Below, one piece after another: positions 1-8,527 of a DNA stretch of 64,000 bases. The notes under the pieces are model-generated. The model saw nothing but the letters and a program-made list of their open reading frames with translations. It had not been told where the DNA came from and ran no database searches. Location: assembly GCF_036226405.1 (NCBI RefSeq), contig NZ_CP108464.1:1302001-1366000 (forward strand), read 5' to 3'. Origin of the DNA: Streptomyces sp. NBC_01260. Lineage in GTDB: Bacteria; Actinomycetota; Actinomycetes; Streptomycetales; Streptomycetaceae. A program made the translations under genes and the position numbers. How positions within the stretch are numbered: the first letter of the stretch is position 1; each line of letters begins with the position of its first letter.

Positions 1-608
1 CCCGCAACGACGGCCCTTTGAAGCGCGGGCAGTTGATGCTGCTGGACGCGGGCGTGGAGACCGATTCGCTCTACACGGCCGACATCACCCGCACCCTTCC
101 GCTGTCCGGCACCTTCACCCCCCTCCAGCGCACCGCGTACGAACTGGTGCTGGCCGCACAGGACGCGGGCATCGCGGCGCTGCGTCCGGGCGCCCGGTTC
201 CGCGACTTCCACCAGGCCGCCATGCGGGTCATCGCCGACGGCCTGCACGACTGGGGCGTGCTGCCGATGCCTGCCGAGGAGGCGCTCTCCCCCGAGAACG
301 GATTCCACCGCCGCTACACCCTGTGCAGCAGCGGCCACATGCTCGGGATGGATCTGCACGACTGCGCGCAGGCCCGCGCCGGGGCGTACCTGGACGGAGT
401 GCTGGAGCCGGGGCAGGTGCTCACCGTGGAGCCGGGGCTGTACCTCCAGCCGGACGACGAGACGCTCCCGCGGGAGCTGCGGGGACTCGGCATCAGGATC
501 GAGGACGACCTCGTGATCACGGCGGACGGCGCCCGGCTGATGTCAGCCGCGCTGCCCCGGACCCCGGACGGCGTCGAGGCCTGGATGGCGGGGCTGCTGG
601 AGAGCTGA
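1..608 (+). CDS. pepP: Xaa-Pro aminopeptidase (M24B), C-terminal part
   Basis: The start lies before the window; the frame is open from base 3 and ends at a TGA at 606-608. What is visible is the pita-bread metallopeptidase domain. The five expected dinuclear-metal ligands are present: Asp in LLLDAGVE, Asp in TADITRT, His in SGHMLGMDLHD, Glu in TVEPGLYLQP and Glu in IRIEDDLVIT. The family removes an N-terminal residue in front of proline, normally in the cytoplasm, and so helps recycle proline-rich peptides. The next gene is convergent. The N-terminal domain cannot be judged here. Confidence 0.93.
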   Translation, partial: RNDGPLKRGQLMLLDAGVETDSLYTADITRTLPLSGTFTPLQRTAYELVLAAQDAGIAALRPGARFRDFHQAAMRVIADGLHDWGVLPMPAEEALSPENGFHRRYTLCSSGHMLGMDLHDCAQARAGAYLDGVLEPGQVLTVEPGLYLQPDDETLPRELRGLGIRIEDDLVITADGARLMSAALPRTPDGVEAWMAGLLES

Positions 609-832
609 GGAGCGCCGCCCCGCGGCGGGAGGCCGCGGGGCCCCAACCGGACGAGAGCGTCACTCCGGCGGGCCCGATACCTGAGGATGCCGGACTTCTG
701 CGGGCACCTCCAGCACAACGAGTTCCGGGGGCGCCGGGAGACGATCCGAGGGACGAGCCGGAGAACCACCGGAAGCCGGTCCGGGGCTGAACCCGCCCCG
801 TCGGCTCCGCGGTGATGGCGCAGCGGCGGGCC

Positions 833-1555
833 TCAGGCCTCGGCAGCCGGTACGCCTTCGGACTTCCCGTCCGCCCGCTCCTTGTCCGCCCGCCTGCCGT
901 CGGCCCACAGGGACCGGACGTGGGACATATGGGCGAGCATGCAGGCCTCGGCGCCCGGGGCGTCACCGGCGACCACCAGATCCAGCAGCTGTACGTGCTC
1001 CTCGGCCGAGGCCGTCAACTGACCTGATTCGGAGAGCCTGTTCAGCCCGTACAGCCGGGAGCGCTTGCGCAGTTCGCTGACCTCCTCGACCAGCCGGCGG
1101 TTCCCGGCCAGCCCGAGCAGCGCGAGGTGGAAGCGGCGGTCGGCCTCCAGGTACCCCAGGATGTCGTGCCGGCGCGCGGCCTCGACGATCTCCTTCGCGA
1201 CCGGGCGCAGCGCCTCCAGCTCCAGCGTCAGGCCCATCCGCGCGATCCGGCCGACGGTGGGTACCTCGATCATGGCCCGGAGTTCGGTGAAGTCGTCGAG
1301 GTCCTGGTCGGTCAGTTCGGTGATCCGGAAGCCCTTGTTCCGGACGGCCTCGACCAGGCCCTCCCGGGCCAGATCGAGCATCGCCTCGCGGACGGGTGTC
1401 GCGGAAACGCCGAACTCGGAGGCGAGCGCGGGCGCCGAGTAGATCGTGCCCGGCCTCAGCTCACCGGCGATCAGCGCCGCCCGCAGCGCGTGCGCCACCT
1501 GGTCGCGCAGATGTTCCTGCGCCGAGATCGCGTTGAGCGACGTGAGGCGGGCCAT
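833..1555 (-). CDS. GntR-family regulator, FadR/FCD subfamily
   Basis: 240 aa. The N-terminal winged helix-turn-helix (about residues 12-75, with the typical SATPVREAMLDLAREGLVE recognition region) is followed by an all-helical FCD ligand-binding domain containing the conserved D..FH pattern (ADRRFHLALL). The ATG is preceded by GGAGG six bases upstream. Proteins of this group usually repress catabolic genes and bind small carboxylates or amino-acid derivatives. No target gene is adjacent. An imperfect palindrome in its own promoter resembles a sequence in the hydroxyproline operon promoter at 13.94 kb, so that operon is a candidate target (inference). Confidence 0.9.
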   Translation of the reverse strand: MARLTSLNAISAQEHLRDQVAHALRAALIAGELRPGTIYSAPALASEFGVSATPVREAMLDLAREGLVEAVRNKGFRITELTDQDLDDFTELRAMIEVPTVGRIARMGLTLELEALRPVAKEIVEAARRHDILGYLEADRRFHLALLGLAGNRRLVEEVSELRKRSRLYGLNRLSESGQLTASAEEHVQLLDLVVAGDAPGAEACMLAHMSHVRSLWADGRRADKERADGKSEGVPAAEA

Positions 1556-1587
1556 GTCTGTCCTCCAGCACCGTGCGGAGACCCAGA

Positions 1588-1607
1588 ATACAATGTGATG
1601 TTGTCAT
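1588..1607. promoter_or_regulatory. Candidate GntR autoregulatory operator
   Basis: ATACAATGTGATGTTGTCAT is an imperfect inverted repeat (arms around ACAA/TTGT) lying 33-52 bases upstream of the GntR start. It overlaps a plausible minus-strand -10 (TATTCT). Its core AATGTGA recurs at the hydroxyproline operon promoter. Confidence 0.5.
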
Positions 1608-1825
1608 GCCACTGCCTGCGGGGTAATCTCCGCGAACCGTCCTGTACGCCCTCGTCGCCCGCGCATGAGATTCGGCCAACGACACACGGACGCGGCATAC
1701 CCGCGGTCGTTCTGCGCAGTCTCACCATGGGCCCGACGCAGTGTCCTGGTGAACAGGGGCCCTACGCGTCCTACATGTGTACCCAGGCCCTCGGCGGCCG
1801 GCAGCTCCGGGTACGCGAGTACTGA

Positions 1826-1843
1826 GCGCCGGGCACCCGGCGC
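1826..1843 (-). terminator. Hairpin after the MFS gene
   Basis: GCGCCGG / CCGGCGC stem with a four-base loop, 19 bases after the stop codon of the minus-strand permease gene. It is short and has no U-tract, as is usual in Streptomyces. Confidence 0.5.
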
Positions 1844-1861
1844 GTGGACGAGGGGGAAGGG

Positions 1862-3118
1862 TCAGCGGACGGTGCGGATGGGGAGGATGCTGACGGCACC
1901 GAGGACCACCAGGACGATGGCGGTGGCGAACAGCGAGCGGTAGCCGCCGAGCAGGGCGATGACGGCGGCGGCGACGGCGGGCGCGAGGGCCTGCGGGAGG
2001 GCGTTGGCGATGTTGAGGACGCCCATGTCCTTGGCGGCGTCGTCGGGCCGGGGCAGCACCTGGGTCATCAGGGCGGTGTCGACGGCCATGTACATCCCGA
2101 ACGCGGCGCCGGTGAGGATCGCGTACCCGAACATCGAGGCCTCGCTGCGGAGCAGCAGCGGGAGGAACAGCGAGAGGGCCATGCCGAGGCTGGCGGCGAT
2201 CACGAAGGGCTTGCGCCGGCCGACCCGGTCCGACCAGGGGCCGGAGATGACGATCATCGCGATCATTCCGGGCAGCATGGCGAGGCTGAGCAGCGGCATC
2301 AGGTCGTTGGCCTGGTCGCGGGTGAGACCGATGTAGTCGTCGAGGACGTACAGCTGGTACGAGGAGACCGCGTAGTAGCCGAGGATCAGCAGGAAGCGGC
2401 CGAGGAAGGCCCAGGCGAAGTCGGGGTGGGCGCGGGGGCTGATCCAGAAGCCGCGCAGGAAGTCCTTCCAGCGGAACGGTTCGTGGCGGGCGTCGGCGGT
2501 GGACGGTTCGCGGTTGAGCAGCAGGAAGACCGCGGTGCCGGCGATGATCAGGACGCCGAAGACGGCGAAGCCGAGGCCGAGGGCGTTGGCGAAGGCGGCG
2601 GCCACGGCGGTGCCGACGACGGCGCCGAGCATCTGGGCGAGCCCGGCGGCGGAGGAGAACAGGCCGCGCCGCTCCTCGGGGACACGGTCGGGAATGACGG
2701 CGGTGAGCGGGGCCTGGAGGCCGTTGAGGAAGATCTGGGCGAGCGTCCAGGCGACGGCGACCCAGAGGAGGCTGTTGCCGACGCCGACGGCGATCAGGGA
2801 GAGGCCGCCGAGCAGCGCGCCACCGGCCATCCAGGGGGCGCGGCGGCCGTAGCGGCTGCGGGTGCGGTCGGAGAGGGCCCCGGAGATCGGGTTGGCGAGC
2901 ATCGCGCCGACCGCTCCGACGGCGCTGATCACACCGAGCGAGGTGGACTTGGAGTCGGGGGCGATGTCCGCGACCAGGTTGGCGAGGAGCACGGCGGGCA
3001 CCGCGCCGTAGATCGCGTACAGGGTGACGCTGTTGGCCATCAGGCCGGTCAGCAGTCTTCGCTGTCCGGGCAGTCTGCGCTCTGTCGGGACGGTGGCCCG
3101 GGTAGGGGTGGTAGTCAT
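1862..3118 (-). CDS. MFS transporter, probable sugar permease
   Basis: 418 aa from the ATG at 3118, chosen because GAGG precedes it and the long N-terminal extension in the same frame is Pro/Ser/Thr-rich and unlike an MFS protein. About 12 hydrophobic segments are visible. The loop 2-3 signature appears as GALSDRTRSRYGRRAPW and a second copy mid-protein as GPWSDRVGRRKPF. The protein resembles glycoside/sugar MFS carriers. It lies downstream of the GH3 beta-glucosidase on the same strand, separated by 453 bases and a hairpin, so it may import beta-glucosides or oligosaccharides cleaved by that enzyme. The substrate is not shown by the sequence. Confidence 0.85.
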   Translation of the reverse strand: MTTTPTRATVPTERRLPGQRRLLTGLMANSVTLYAIYGAVPAVLLANLVADIAPDSKSTSLGVISAVGAVGAMLANPISGALSDRTRSRYGRRAPWMAGGALLGGLSLIAVGVGNSLLWVAVAWTLAQIFLNGLQAPLTAVIPDRVPEERRGLFSSAAGLAQMLGAVVGTAVAAAFANALGLGFAVFGVLIIAGTAVFLLLNREPSTADARHEPFRWKDFLRGFWISPRAHPDFAWAFLGRFLLILGYYAVSSYQLYVLDDYIGLTRDQANDLMPLLSLAMLPGMIAMIVISGPWSDRVGRRKPFVIAASLGMALSLFLPLLLRSEASMFGYAILTGAAFGMYMAVDTALMTQVLPRPDDAAKDMGVLNIANALPQALAPAVAAAVIALLGGYRSLFATAIVLVVLGAVSILPIRTVR

Positions 3119-3531
3119 GACGACCTCGTTGTCGTGGTGGGGTGCGGGAGCCGGGGCCGTGGGGGAGGTCGGCGCGGTTGTGGTGGTGGGCCTGGAGGAG
3201 CCGCCGGGCCGGTTCGGTGGCGTCGATCCCGTGGGGGACCGCACCCGTCGGCCCGAAGGCCGTGGTGCTGCCGGGCCGGGTGTGTCCGGTGGCGGTCGCG
3301 GGGTACGGCTCGACGCCGCTTTCACCGCGGCGTGCGGAGCAGCCGGCCTTGTCGGCGTGGGTGGTGGCCGGGCCTTGCCGGCGGTGGTCGCGCCGGGCCC
3401 GGCGGCGGACGCGGTGGGGGGCTGTAGCCCGTAGAGCCGGCCGCCGCCTTGGCAGGGGTTCGCCGGGACGGCGAGGACGGGGCCGGCTCCACGGGCGCAC
3501 AGCTCTTGGGTGTGAGGGTCCCGTCGGCGGT
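3119..3531. other. Intergenic region, no gene seen
   Basis: This lies between the beta-glucosidase terminator and the MFS start. Open frames on both strands are GC-driven, with no ribosome site and no recognisable domain. The MFS promoter is presumably here, but I could not identify it. Confidence 0.6.
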
Positions 3532-3557
3532 CGGGGCGCCTGTCCGCAGGCGCCCCG
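3532..3557 (-). terminator. Strong hairpin after the beta-glucosidase gene
   Basis: CGGGGCGCCTG / CAGGCGCCCCG, 11 perfect base pairs around a TCCG loop, 15 bases beyond the stop codon. It suggests the MFS gene is not simply co-transcribed. Confidence 0.75.
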
Positions 3558-3571
3558 CGATGGGGGTGGGG

Positions 3572-5824
3572 TCAGGACTGGAGCCGGGCCAGCAGCTCTT
3601 CCAGGTCCGCCGTGGTGACCGCGCCGCCGGCGAAGCTGACCAGGCGGCGCACGGGGATGGAGGCCATCATCCGGGCCATGTCGATGCCGAGGGCGTCGCC
3701 GTCGCCGGTGTCCTGGGGGAAGGGCAGCAGGGCGGCGAGTGTCTCGGCGGCGCCGGGCAGGGACATCACTTCCCCGAGCGTGGAGTCCAGGGTCAGCGGC
3801 ACGTCCAGCTCGTCCCCGACGAGCTCGATGCTCGCGGTCGCGCGCGGGTCGCGGCTGGACGCGGCGGCCAGCACCTCGTACGCCCCGCCCTCGACGATCC
3901 AGCGCTCGGCCCGGGTGTCCCAGTACGCCAGGCCGGTGCGCGGGAGCAGCACGGTGACGCGCTCGTTCGCCCCGGCGTCCAGGGTGACGGTGGCGTGGCC
4001 CTTGAGCTCGCGCAGCGGGCGGACGACGGCCGAGCCGGGCTTGGAGACGTAGAACTGGACGACCTCGCGGCCGGTCCGGTCGCCGGTGTTGGTGACCGTG
4101 ACGGACGCGCTGATGCCCTCCTCGTCGACGCTCAGCTCCAGGTCGCTGTAGGCGAACTCGGTGTACGAGAGTCCGTGGCCGAACGGGAAGGAGACCTCGA
4201 TGTCCCGGGCGTCGTACCAGCGGTAGCCGACGAACAGACCCTCGCCGTACGCGACGTGGCTGTGCTCGCCGGGAAAGTCCAGGTAGGCGGGGGTGTCCTG
4301 GAGCCGGACGGGGGCGGTCTCGGTGAGGCGGCCGGACGGGTTGACCCGGCCGAACAGCACGTCGGCGAGGGCGCCGCCGGCGGCCTGGCCGAGCAGTGCG
4401 CCGTCCAGCAGGGCGGGTGCGGCGGTCACGGGAGCCAGCCGCAGGACGCCGCCGTGGCTGAGGACGACCGCGGTGCGCGGCTGGACGCGGATCACCTCGG
4501 CCAGCAGCTCCAGCTGCTCGCGGGGAAGCTCGATGTCCTCGCGGTCGAAGCCCTCGGACTCCTGGTGGGCGGCCAGGCCGAGGAAGACCACCGCGGTGTC
4601 GGCGGCGGCGGCCAGCGCGACGGCCTCGGCGCGCAGCGCGGCGGCGTCGCCCGTGCCGTCGGTGGTGAAGCCGGGAGCGTGGGTGACCTCGGCGTTCCCG
4701 GCCAGGGCGCGGATCTCGTCCAGCGGGACGTCGACCTGCGTCGGGTTCACGTGCGAGCTGCCGCCGCCCTGGTAGCGCGGGGCGGCGGCGAACGCGCCGA
4801 GGACGGCGAGCGGGCGCCCGGCGGTGAGCGGCAGCACGGGCGCACCCTCGACGGGGTCGTTCTTGAGCAGCACGACGGAGTTCGCGGCGGCCCGGCGGGC
4901 CAGCGCGTGGTGCGCGGCCGGGTCGAACGGGGCGACCGGAAGAGTGCGTCCGGCCCGGCCGCGGGCGGCCAGCGCGGCCGTCCGGGCGGCGGCCAGATTT
5001 ACCGAGGCGGCGTCCAGTTCACCGGCTTCGACGGCCGCGACGACCTGCGCGTCGGTGGTGCCGCCCGTGCCGGGCATCTCCAGGTCGAGCCCGGCGGCGA
5101 CGGAGGCGACGCGGTCCTGGACGGCGCCCCAGTCGCTGACCACGGCCCCGTCGAAGCCCCACTCGCCGCGCAGCACGTCGGTGAGCAGCCAGCGGTTCTC
5201 GGAGGCGTAGGTGCCGTTGATCCGGTTGTACGAGCACATCACCGTCCACGGCTGCGCCTGCTGGACGACCTGCTGGAAGGCCCGCAGGTAGATCTCGCGC
5301 AGCGGGCGGGCGGCGACATCGGAGCTGGAGCGCATCCGGTCGTACTCGGTGTTGTTGGCCGCGAAGTGCTTGAGCGAGGCGCCGACGCCGGTGCTCTGCA
5401 ACCCACGCACCCAGGCGGTGGCCAGGGTGCCGGTGAGCTGCGGGTCCTCCGAGAAGTACTCGAAATTGCGGCCGCAGCGCGGGTCCCGCTTGATGTTCAC
5501 GCCCGGGCCGAGCAGCACGTCCACACCCAGCGCCCGGCTCTCCACGCCCAGCGCCCGGCCGACCTCGCCAACCAGCTCGGTGTCCCAGCTCTGGCCGAGG
5601 CCGACGGCGGGCGGGAAGCACGTCGCGGGCCGGCTGGCCGAGATGCCCAGGTGGTCGGCGTCCTCCGCCTGGAGCCGGACGCCGTGCGGGCCGTCGGTCA
5701 GGGTCAGGGCCGGGACGGGGCCGACGGCCTTGGTCGTCCAGAAGTCGGCTCCGCTGCCGAGCGCGGCGCGCTCCGCGAGTGAGAGCTCCGGCGTTTCGGG
5801 GCCGGTGGGGTCGAGAGCAGTCAC
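3572..5824 (-). CDS. GH3 beta-glucosidase, cytoplasmic
   Basis: 750 aa from the GTG at 5824, which has GAGGAG five bases upstream. Upstream ATGs in frame lack a ribosome site. The GH3 TIM-barrel carries the nucleophile Asp in VVSDWGAVQD (near residue 230). The alpha/beta sandwich domain follows with a likely acid/base Glu in HQESEGFDRE (near 423). A fibronectin-III-like domain (GREVVQFYVSKPGS) comes next, then about 80 extra C-terminal residues. There is no signal peptide. The enzyme should hydrolyse imported beta-linked glucosides or related sugars. The divergent TetR gene and the inverted repeats between them suggest local repression. Confidence 0.93.
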   Translation of the reverse strand: MTALDPTGPETPELSLAERAALGSGADFWTTKAVGPVPALTLTDGPHGVRLQAEDADHLGISASRPATCFPPAVGLGQSWDTELVGEVGRALGVESRALGVDVLLGPGVNIKRDPRCGRNFEYFSEDPQLTGTLATAWVRGLQSTGVGASLKHFAANNTEYDRMRSSSDVAARPLREIYLRAFQQVVQQAQPWTVMCSYNRINGTYASENRWLLTDVLRGEWGFDGAVVSDWGAVQDRVASVAAGLDLEMPGTGGTTDAQVVAAVEAGELDAASVNLAAARTAALAARGRAGRTLPVAPFDPAAHHALARRAAANSVVLLKNDPVEGAPVLPLTAGRPLAVLGAFAAAPRYQGGGSSHVNPTQVDVPLDEIRALAGNAEVTHAPGFTTDGTGDAAALRAEAVALAAAADTAVVFLGLAAHQESEGFDREDIELPREQLELLAEVIRVQPRTAVVLSHGGVLRLAPVTAAPALLDGALLGQAAGGALADVLFGRVNPSGRLTETAPVRLQDTPAYLDFPGEHSHVAYGEGLFVGYRWYDARDIEVSFPFGHGLSYTEFAYSDLELSVDEEGISASVTVTNTGDRTGREVVQFYVSKPGSAVVRPLRELKGHATVTLDAGANERVTVLLPRTGLAYWDTRAERWIVEGGAYEVLAAASSRDPRATASIELVGDELDVPLTLDSTLGEVMSLPGAAETLAALLPFPQDTGDGDALGIDMARMMASIPVRRLVSFAGGAVTTADLEELLARLQS

Positions 5825-5868
5825 GGGGTCTCCTCGGGGAGTGCGGGGTTCATGGGAGGACATGGCGT

Positions 5869-5890
5869 GCGACGTGACGTGACACGTCGC
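5869..5890. promoter_or_regulatory. Inverted repeat upstream of GH3 gene, possible operator
   Basis: GCGACGTG - six bases - CACGTCGC, perfect 8-bp arms, 45 bases before the beta-glucosidase start. This position suits a repressor of that gene, most simply the divergent TetR protein. Confidence 0.55.
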
Positions 5891-6054
5891 GCTCGGATGT
5901 CCGCCGAAGCGTGGGGTCCGGCCGGGACCGGCGGGTGCCCGGCCGGGAAGACCGGGGCCCGCCGCTCCGAGGCCCGACGCATCCCCCGTCAGGTGGGGCA
6001 CGTCGGAGGAGGGCGGCCCGGCACTGCCGGAGCTCGGTCACCCTGCCGAATGCG

Positions 6055-6077
6055 AAAACAGTACGTCATTCTGTTTT
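6055..6077. promoter_or_regulatory. AT-rich inverted repeat, possible TetR operator
   Basis: AAAACAG - nine bases - CTGTTTT, perfect 7-bp arms with two further outer pairs after one mismatch, in an otherwise GC-rich intergenic region. It lies between the divergent GH3 and TetR genes. It is a second operator candidate that differs in sequence from the one at 5869. Confidence 0.6.
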
Positions 6078-6110
6078 GGCGCCACAAGGGCTGCGACCAG
6101 GTCACTTCCA

Positions 6111-6150
6111 GTGGCAGCCGGTGGCAGTCGGTGGCGGGAGGTGGCATAGG
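6111..6150 (+). repeat. Four 10-bp direct repeats before tetR
   Basis: The units are GTGGCAGCCG, GTGGCAGTCG, GTGGCGGGAG and GTGGCATAGG, exactly adjacent. GTGGC is invariant at a 10-base period, about one helical turn. The array ends nine bases before the TetR ATG. Confidence 0.85.
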
Positions 6151-6159
6151 GTCGTCGTC

Positions 6160-6762
6160 ATGGCTCGAACACGTGGCTCCTACGCGAAAGGCATCGCCAA
6201 GCGCGAGGAGATTCTCGACACCGCGCTGGAGATCGTCGCCAGGGTCGGCTACAGCCGCGCCACCGTGCGCGAACTGGCCCAGGCCGTCGGCCTCAGCCAG
6301 ACCGGCCTGCTGCATTACTTCGGCAGCAAGGAACAGCTCTTCATCGAGATCCTGCGCCGCCGCGACGCCGTCGACCTGCTGACAGTCGGCGGCCAGGAAG
6401 GCGGCGAGGGCACAGCCGCATTCCCGCCCGACCTCGCACGGGCGCTCGCCGACCTCCAGCGCCACAACTCCGACGTCCCCGGCCTGGTCCAGCTCTTCTC
6501 ACGTCTCTCCGCCGAGGCCGTCGAACCCGACCACCCCGGGCACGCGTACTTCCGCGACCGCTACCGCTACGCCCGGGCCGGCGGCGCCGACGCGATCCGC
6601 GCCCAGCAGGCCACCGGTCAGCTGCCGGAGGACATCGACGCCGACCGCCTCGCCGTCCTGGTCTTCGCGCTGATCGACGGGCTTCAGATGCAGTGGCAGT
6701 ACGACCCCGAGATCGACATGGCCGAGCAGCTGTCCTACTTCTGGAACCTGCTGGGCCGGTGA
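6160..6762 (+). CDS. TetR-family regulator
   Basis: 200 aa starting MARTRGSYAK. The TetR helix-turn-helix is at residues ~15-60 (ATVRELAQAVGLSQTGLLHYFGSKEQLF), followed by a helical ligand domain. The ATG is taken because the TetR consensus begins right after it. There is no strong ribosome site and the 10-bp repeats end just upstream, so a short-leader or leaderless mRNA is possible. It is divergent from the GH3 beta-glucosidase, and the shared 335-base region carries two inverted repeats. It is therefore the likely regulator of the glucosidase and perhaps the MFS gene. Confidence 0.9.
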   Translation: MARTRGSYAKGIAKREEILDTALEIVARVGYSRATVRELAQAVGLSQTGLLHYFGSKEQLFIEILRRRDAVDLLTVGGQEGGEGTAAFPPDLARALADLQRHNSDVPGLVQLFSRLSAEAVEPDHPGHAYFRDRYRYARAGGADAIRAQQATGQLPEDIDADRLAVLVFALIDGLQMQWQYDPEIDMAEQLSYFWNLLGR

Positions 6763-6766
6763 CCCC

Positions 6767-7331
6767 CTACCGCTCGTGCGGGAGGTCCTCGAACTCCCAG
6801 GAGTGGCCAGGCTCGTGGCCGGTGAACAGCCAGCACGCCTGTTGCAGCCGAGGAGCGATGGCCGGGTCCACCCGTTCGCACGGTTCGGCGCAGACATAGG
6901 TGAAGGCGTCACCGCTCCAGCGCAGCCATACGCCAAAGGTGCCGCGTCCCGTGGAGCGGCCGGTCCGCTGCGGCACGGCCTGAACGGAGCGGCCGTCCGG
7001 CGAGCGTCACGAGCAGACCGGCGGCGGGATCGAGCACGGTGAGCACGTCAGACCCTCCGGCCTCCAGCCGCGCCATCGCCTGCTCCTGCTGGTCCGGGTC
7101 GTGTGCCCACGCCCGGAGACCGTCCGGGACGGCGGGGCCCTCGAAGCCGATCGGCCGGACGCCCGGTATGCCGGGGGCGCCGGGACCGTCCGCGAGCCGA
7201 TGCGCCTGCCGCCGAAGCCACCGGAGCGCGAGCCGGCGGTTCGCCACGGTCGCCCTGCCGAGCGAAACCGCCCTCCAGCCGGCCGTCGCGGTGACCTCCA
7301 CCTCGTAGACCGTGCCCGCCAGGGGCCTCAC
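6767..7331 (-). pseudogene. Hypothetical gene with an internal frameshift
   Basis: Two minus-strand frames fit end to end. The first starts with GTG at 7331 (MRPLAGTVYEVEV...) and reads sensibly to ...GLLVTLAGR near 6990. The second continues with SVQAVPQRTGRSTGRGTFGV and ends HSWEFEDLPHER at 6767. One extra C around 6985-6995 would explain the break, giving an intact protein of about 188 aa. Without the shift, the first frame ends in low-complexity Arg/Ala sequence. The GTG overlaps the stop of the upstream small gene (GTGA). I do not recognise the family. It may be a real mutation or a sequence error. Confidence 0.55.
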
Positions 7332-7618
7332 AGCACCTCACCCCGACTCCGCGCGTTGCACCGCGCGTTCTCGGCCCGCAGCCGCTCTATGGCATCCGCG
7401 GGGCGCACATGCTCGGGCTCGGCCTCCCACTCGGTCCCGCCACAGACCGGCCGCAGCGACCAGTACGGGCCGGCGACCCCTCGGAACTCACCCACCCGGC
7501 CTTGCCGGGCGGTGTCCACCATGAGCGTGCCGGGAGCAGGAAGGTGACGAGGGCGTCCGTCCAGGGAACCGTCTTCTACGCACACGATCGTGCCTCTCCG
7601 TAGCCATTCCACTACCAA
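7328..7618 (-). CDS. Small hypothetical protein beside the XRE/DUF397 pair
   Basis: About 94-96 aa; the start is uncertain (TTG 7618 or GTG 7612, neither with a clear ribosome site). Contains CVEDGSLDGRPRHLPAPGTL, then a core (GRVGEFRGVAGPYWSLRPVCGG) of a kind I associate with small Streptomyces proteins found near XRE/DUF397 regulators. It is translationally coupled to the frameshifted gene and divergent from the XRE gene. No membrane segment or signal peptide. Function unknown. Confidence 0.65.
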   Translation of the reverse strand: MVVEWLRRGTIVCVEDGSLDGRPRHLPAPGTLMVDTARQGRVGEFRGVAGPYWSLRPVCGGTEWEAEPEHVRPADAIERLRAENARCNARSRGEVL

Positions 7619-7652
7619 GGCGGCTCAGCGTGGCCTACGGTCGAAACCTGAT

Positions 7653-7680
7653 CAACGTGGCTCAACAGTCAGCCAAGTTG
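7653..7680. promoter_or_regulatory. Inverted repeat upstream of XRE gene
   Basis: CAACGTGGCT - eight bases - AGCCAAGTTG; nine of ten arm positions pair. It ends ten bases before the XRE GTG and lies between divergent genes, so it is a natural autoregulation site. Confidence 0.5.
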
Positions 7681-7690
7681 GGGGTGAAGG

Positions 7691-8527
7691 GTGAATCGCA
7701 AGGAGTTGGACCCGGAGAGTAGCCCGCAGGCAGCGTTCGGGGCACGATTACGCAGCTCACGCGAGGCTCGCGGCTGGAAGCAAGACGAACTCTCCACCCG
7801 TACGGGCATTTCCAGCGGGCACATTTCAGGCGTCGAAACTGGTCGCAAGATGCCATCTTTGCGCTTCGCGAAAGCTGCTGACGTGGCCTTGGGCATTGCG
7901 GGCACAGGCGACACATTCGAACGCCAATGGCGCGAGATGCAGCACGGCAGCCTGCTGGAAGGGTTCCCGGAATACGTCGGGCATGAAGGGCGAGCTGCGG
8001 AGGTCCGGCTATTCGAGTCCGGCCTGATCCCAGGACTGCTCCAGACGCCGGAGTACGCGACGGCCCTTGAGGCAAGTAACGTCAGGCGAGGTTCCATCAC
8101 GGCCGAACAGGCTCAAGAGCGGGTCGAGTTCCTGATGGATCGCCAAGCCGCCCTGACACGAATGCTGCCGCCTCTGTTGTTCGTGGTGCTCGATGAGAGC
8201 TGTATCCGCCGACCGATCGGCGGCCATGAGGTCATGCATCGGCAGTTGGCGCGCTTGATCGAGTTCGCCGAGGAGCCGAACACGTCCCTTCAGGTCGCTC
8301 CCTTCGCCATGGGAGAACGGCGGCCCTTCACCCGTTTGGTCAACCTGCTGACGCTGAAGGACCGTTCCATCGTCGCTTACGTCGAGTCCGAGATCCACGG
8401 GTACCTGGAACGGGAGAGCGCTTCCGTGCTGCCCTTGCTGAGGGCCTACCATCAGCTACAGACAGAAGCGCCCTCCCAAGCGGAGTCTGTAGCCATGATC
8501 ACTCAGGTACGAAAGGGCACCCCGTGA
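7691..8527 (+). CDS. XRE regulator with DUF5753 domain, bldA-type TTA codon
   Basis: 278 aa from GTG, with GGGGGTGAAGG just upstream. The N-terminal XRE helix-turn-helix is at residues ~16-70 (KQDELSTRTGISSGHISGVETG). A DUF5753 domain follows (FESGLIPGLLQTPEYA, RVEFLMDRQAALTR). Leu-20 is encoded by TTA (7748-7750), the codon read only by the developmental tRNA encoded by bldA, so translation is probably confined to late growth. The stop overlaps the DUF397 start (GTGA). This is the classic regulator/partner arrangement seen in many copies in Streptomyces. Confidence 0.93.
   Translation: MNRKELDPESSPQAAFGARLRSSREARGWKQDELSTRTGISSGHISGVETGRKMPSLRFAKAADVALGIAGTGDTFERQWREMQHGSLLEGFPEYVGHEGRAAEVRLFESGLIPGLLQTPEYATALEASNVRRGSITAEQAQERVEFLMDRQAALTRMLPPLLFVVLDESCIRRPIGGHEVMHRQLARLIEFAEEPNTSLQVAPFAMGERRPFTRLVNLLTLKDRSIVAYVESEIHGYLERESASVLPLLRAYHQLQTEAPSQAESVAMITQVRKGTP

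Noticed and set aside
3449..5782. Very long open frame antisense to the GH3 gene, and similar ones at 14000-16375, 20363-24991, 24660-28742 and 56272-59958
   Set aside because: Composition is Gly/Arg/Ala/Asp-rich low complexity with no domain motifs. They are shadows of high-GC codon use, and the opposite strand carries clear enzymes.
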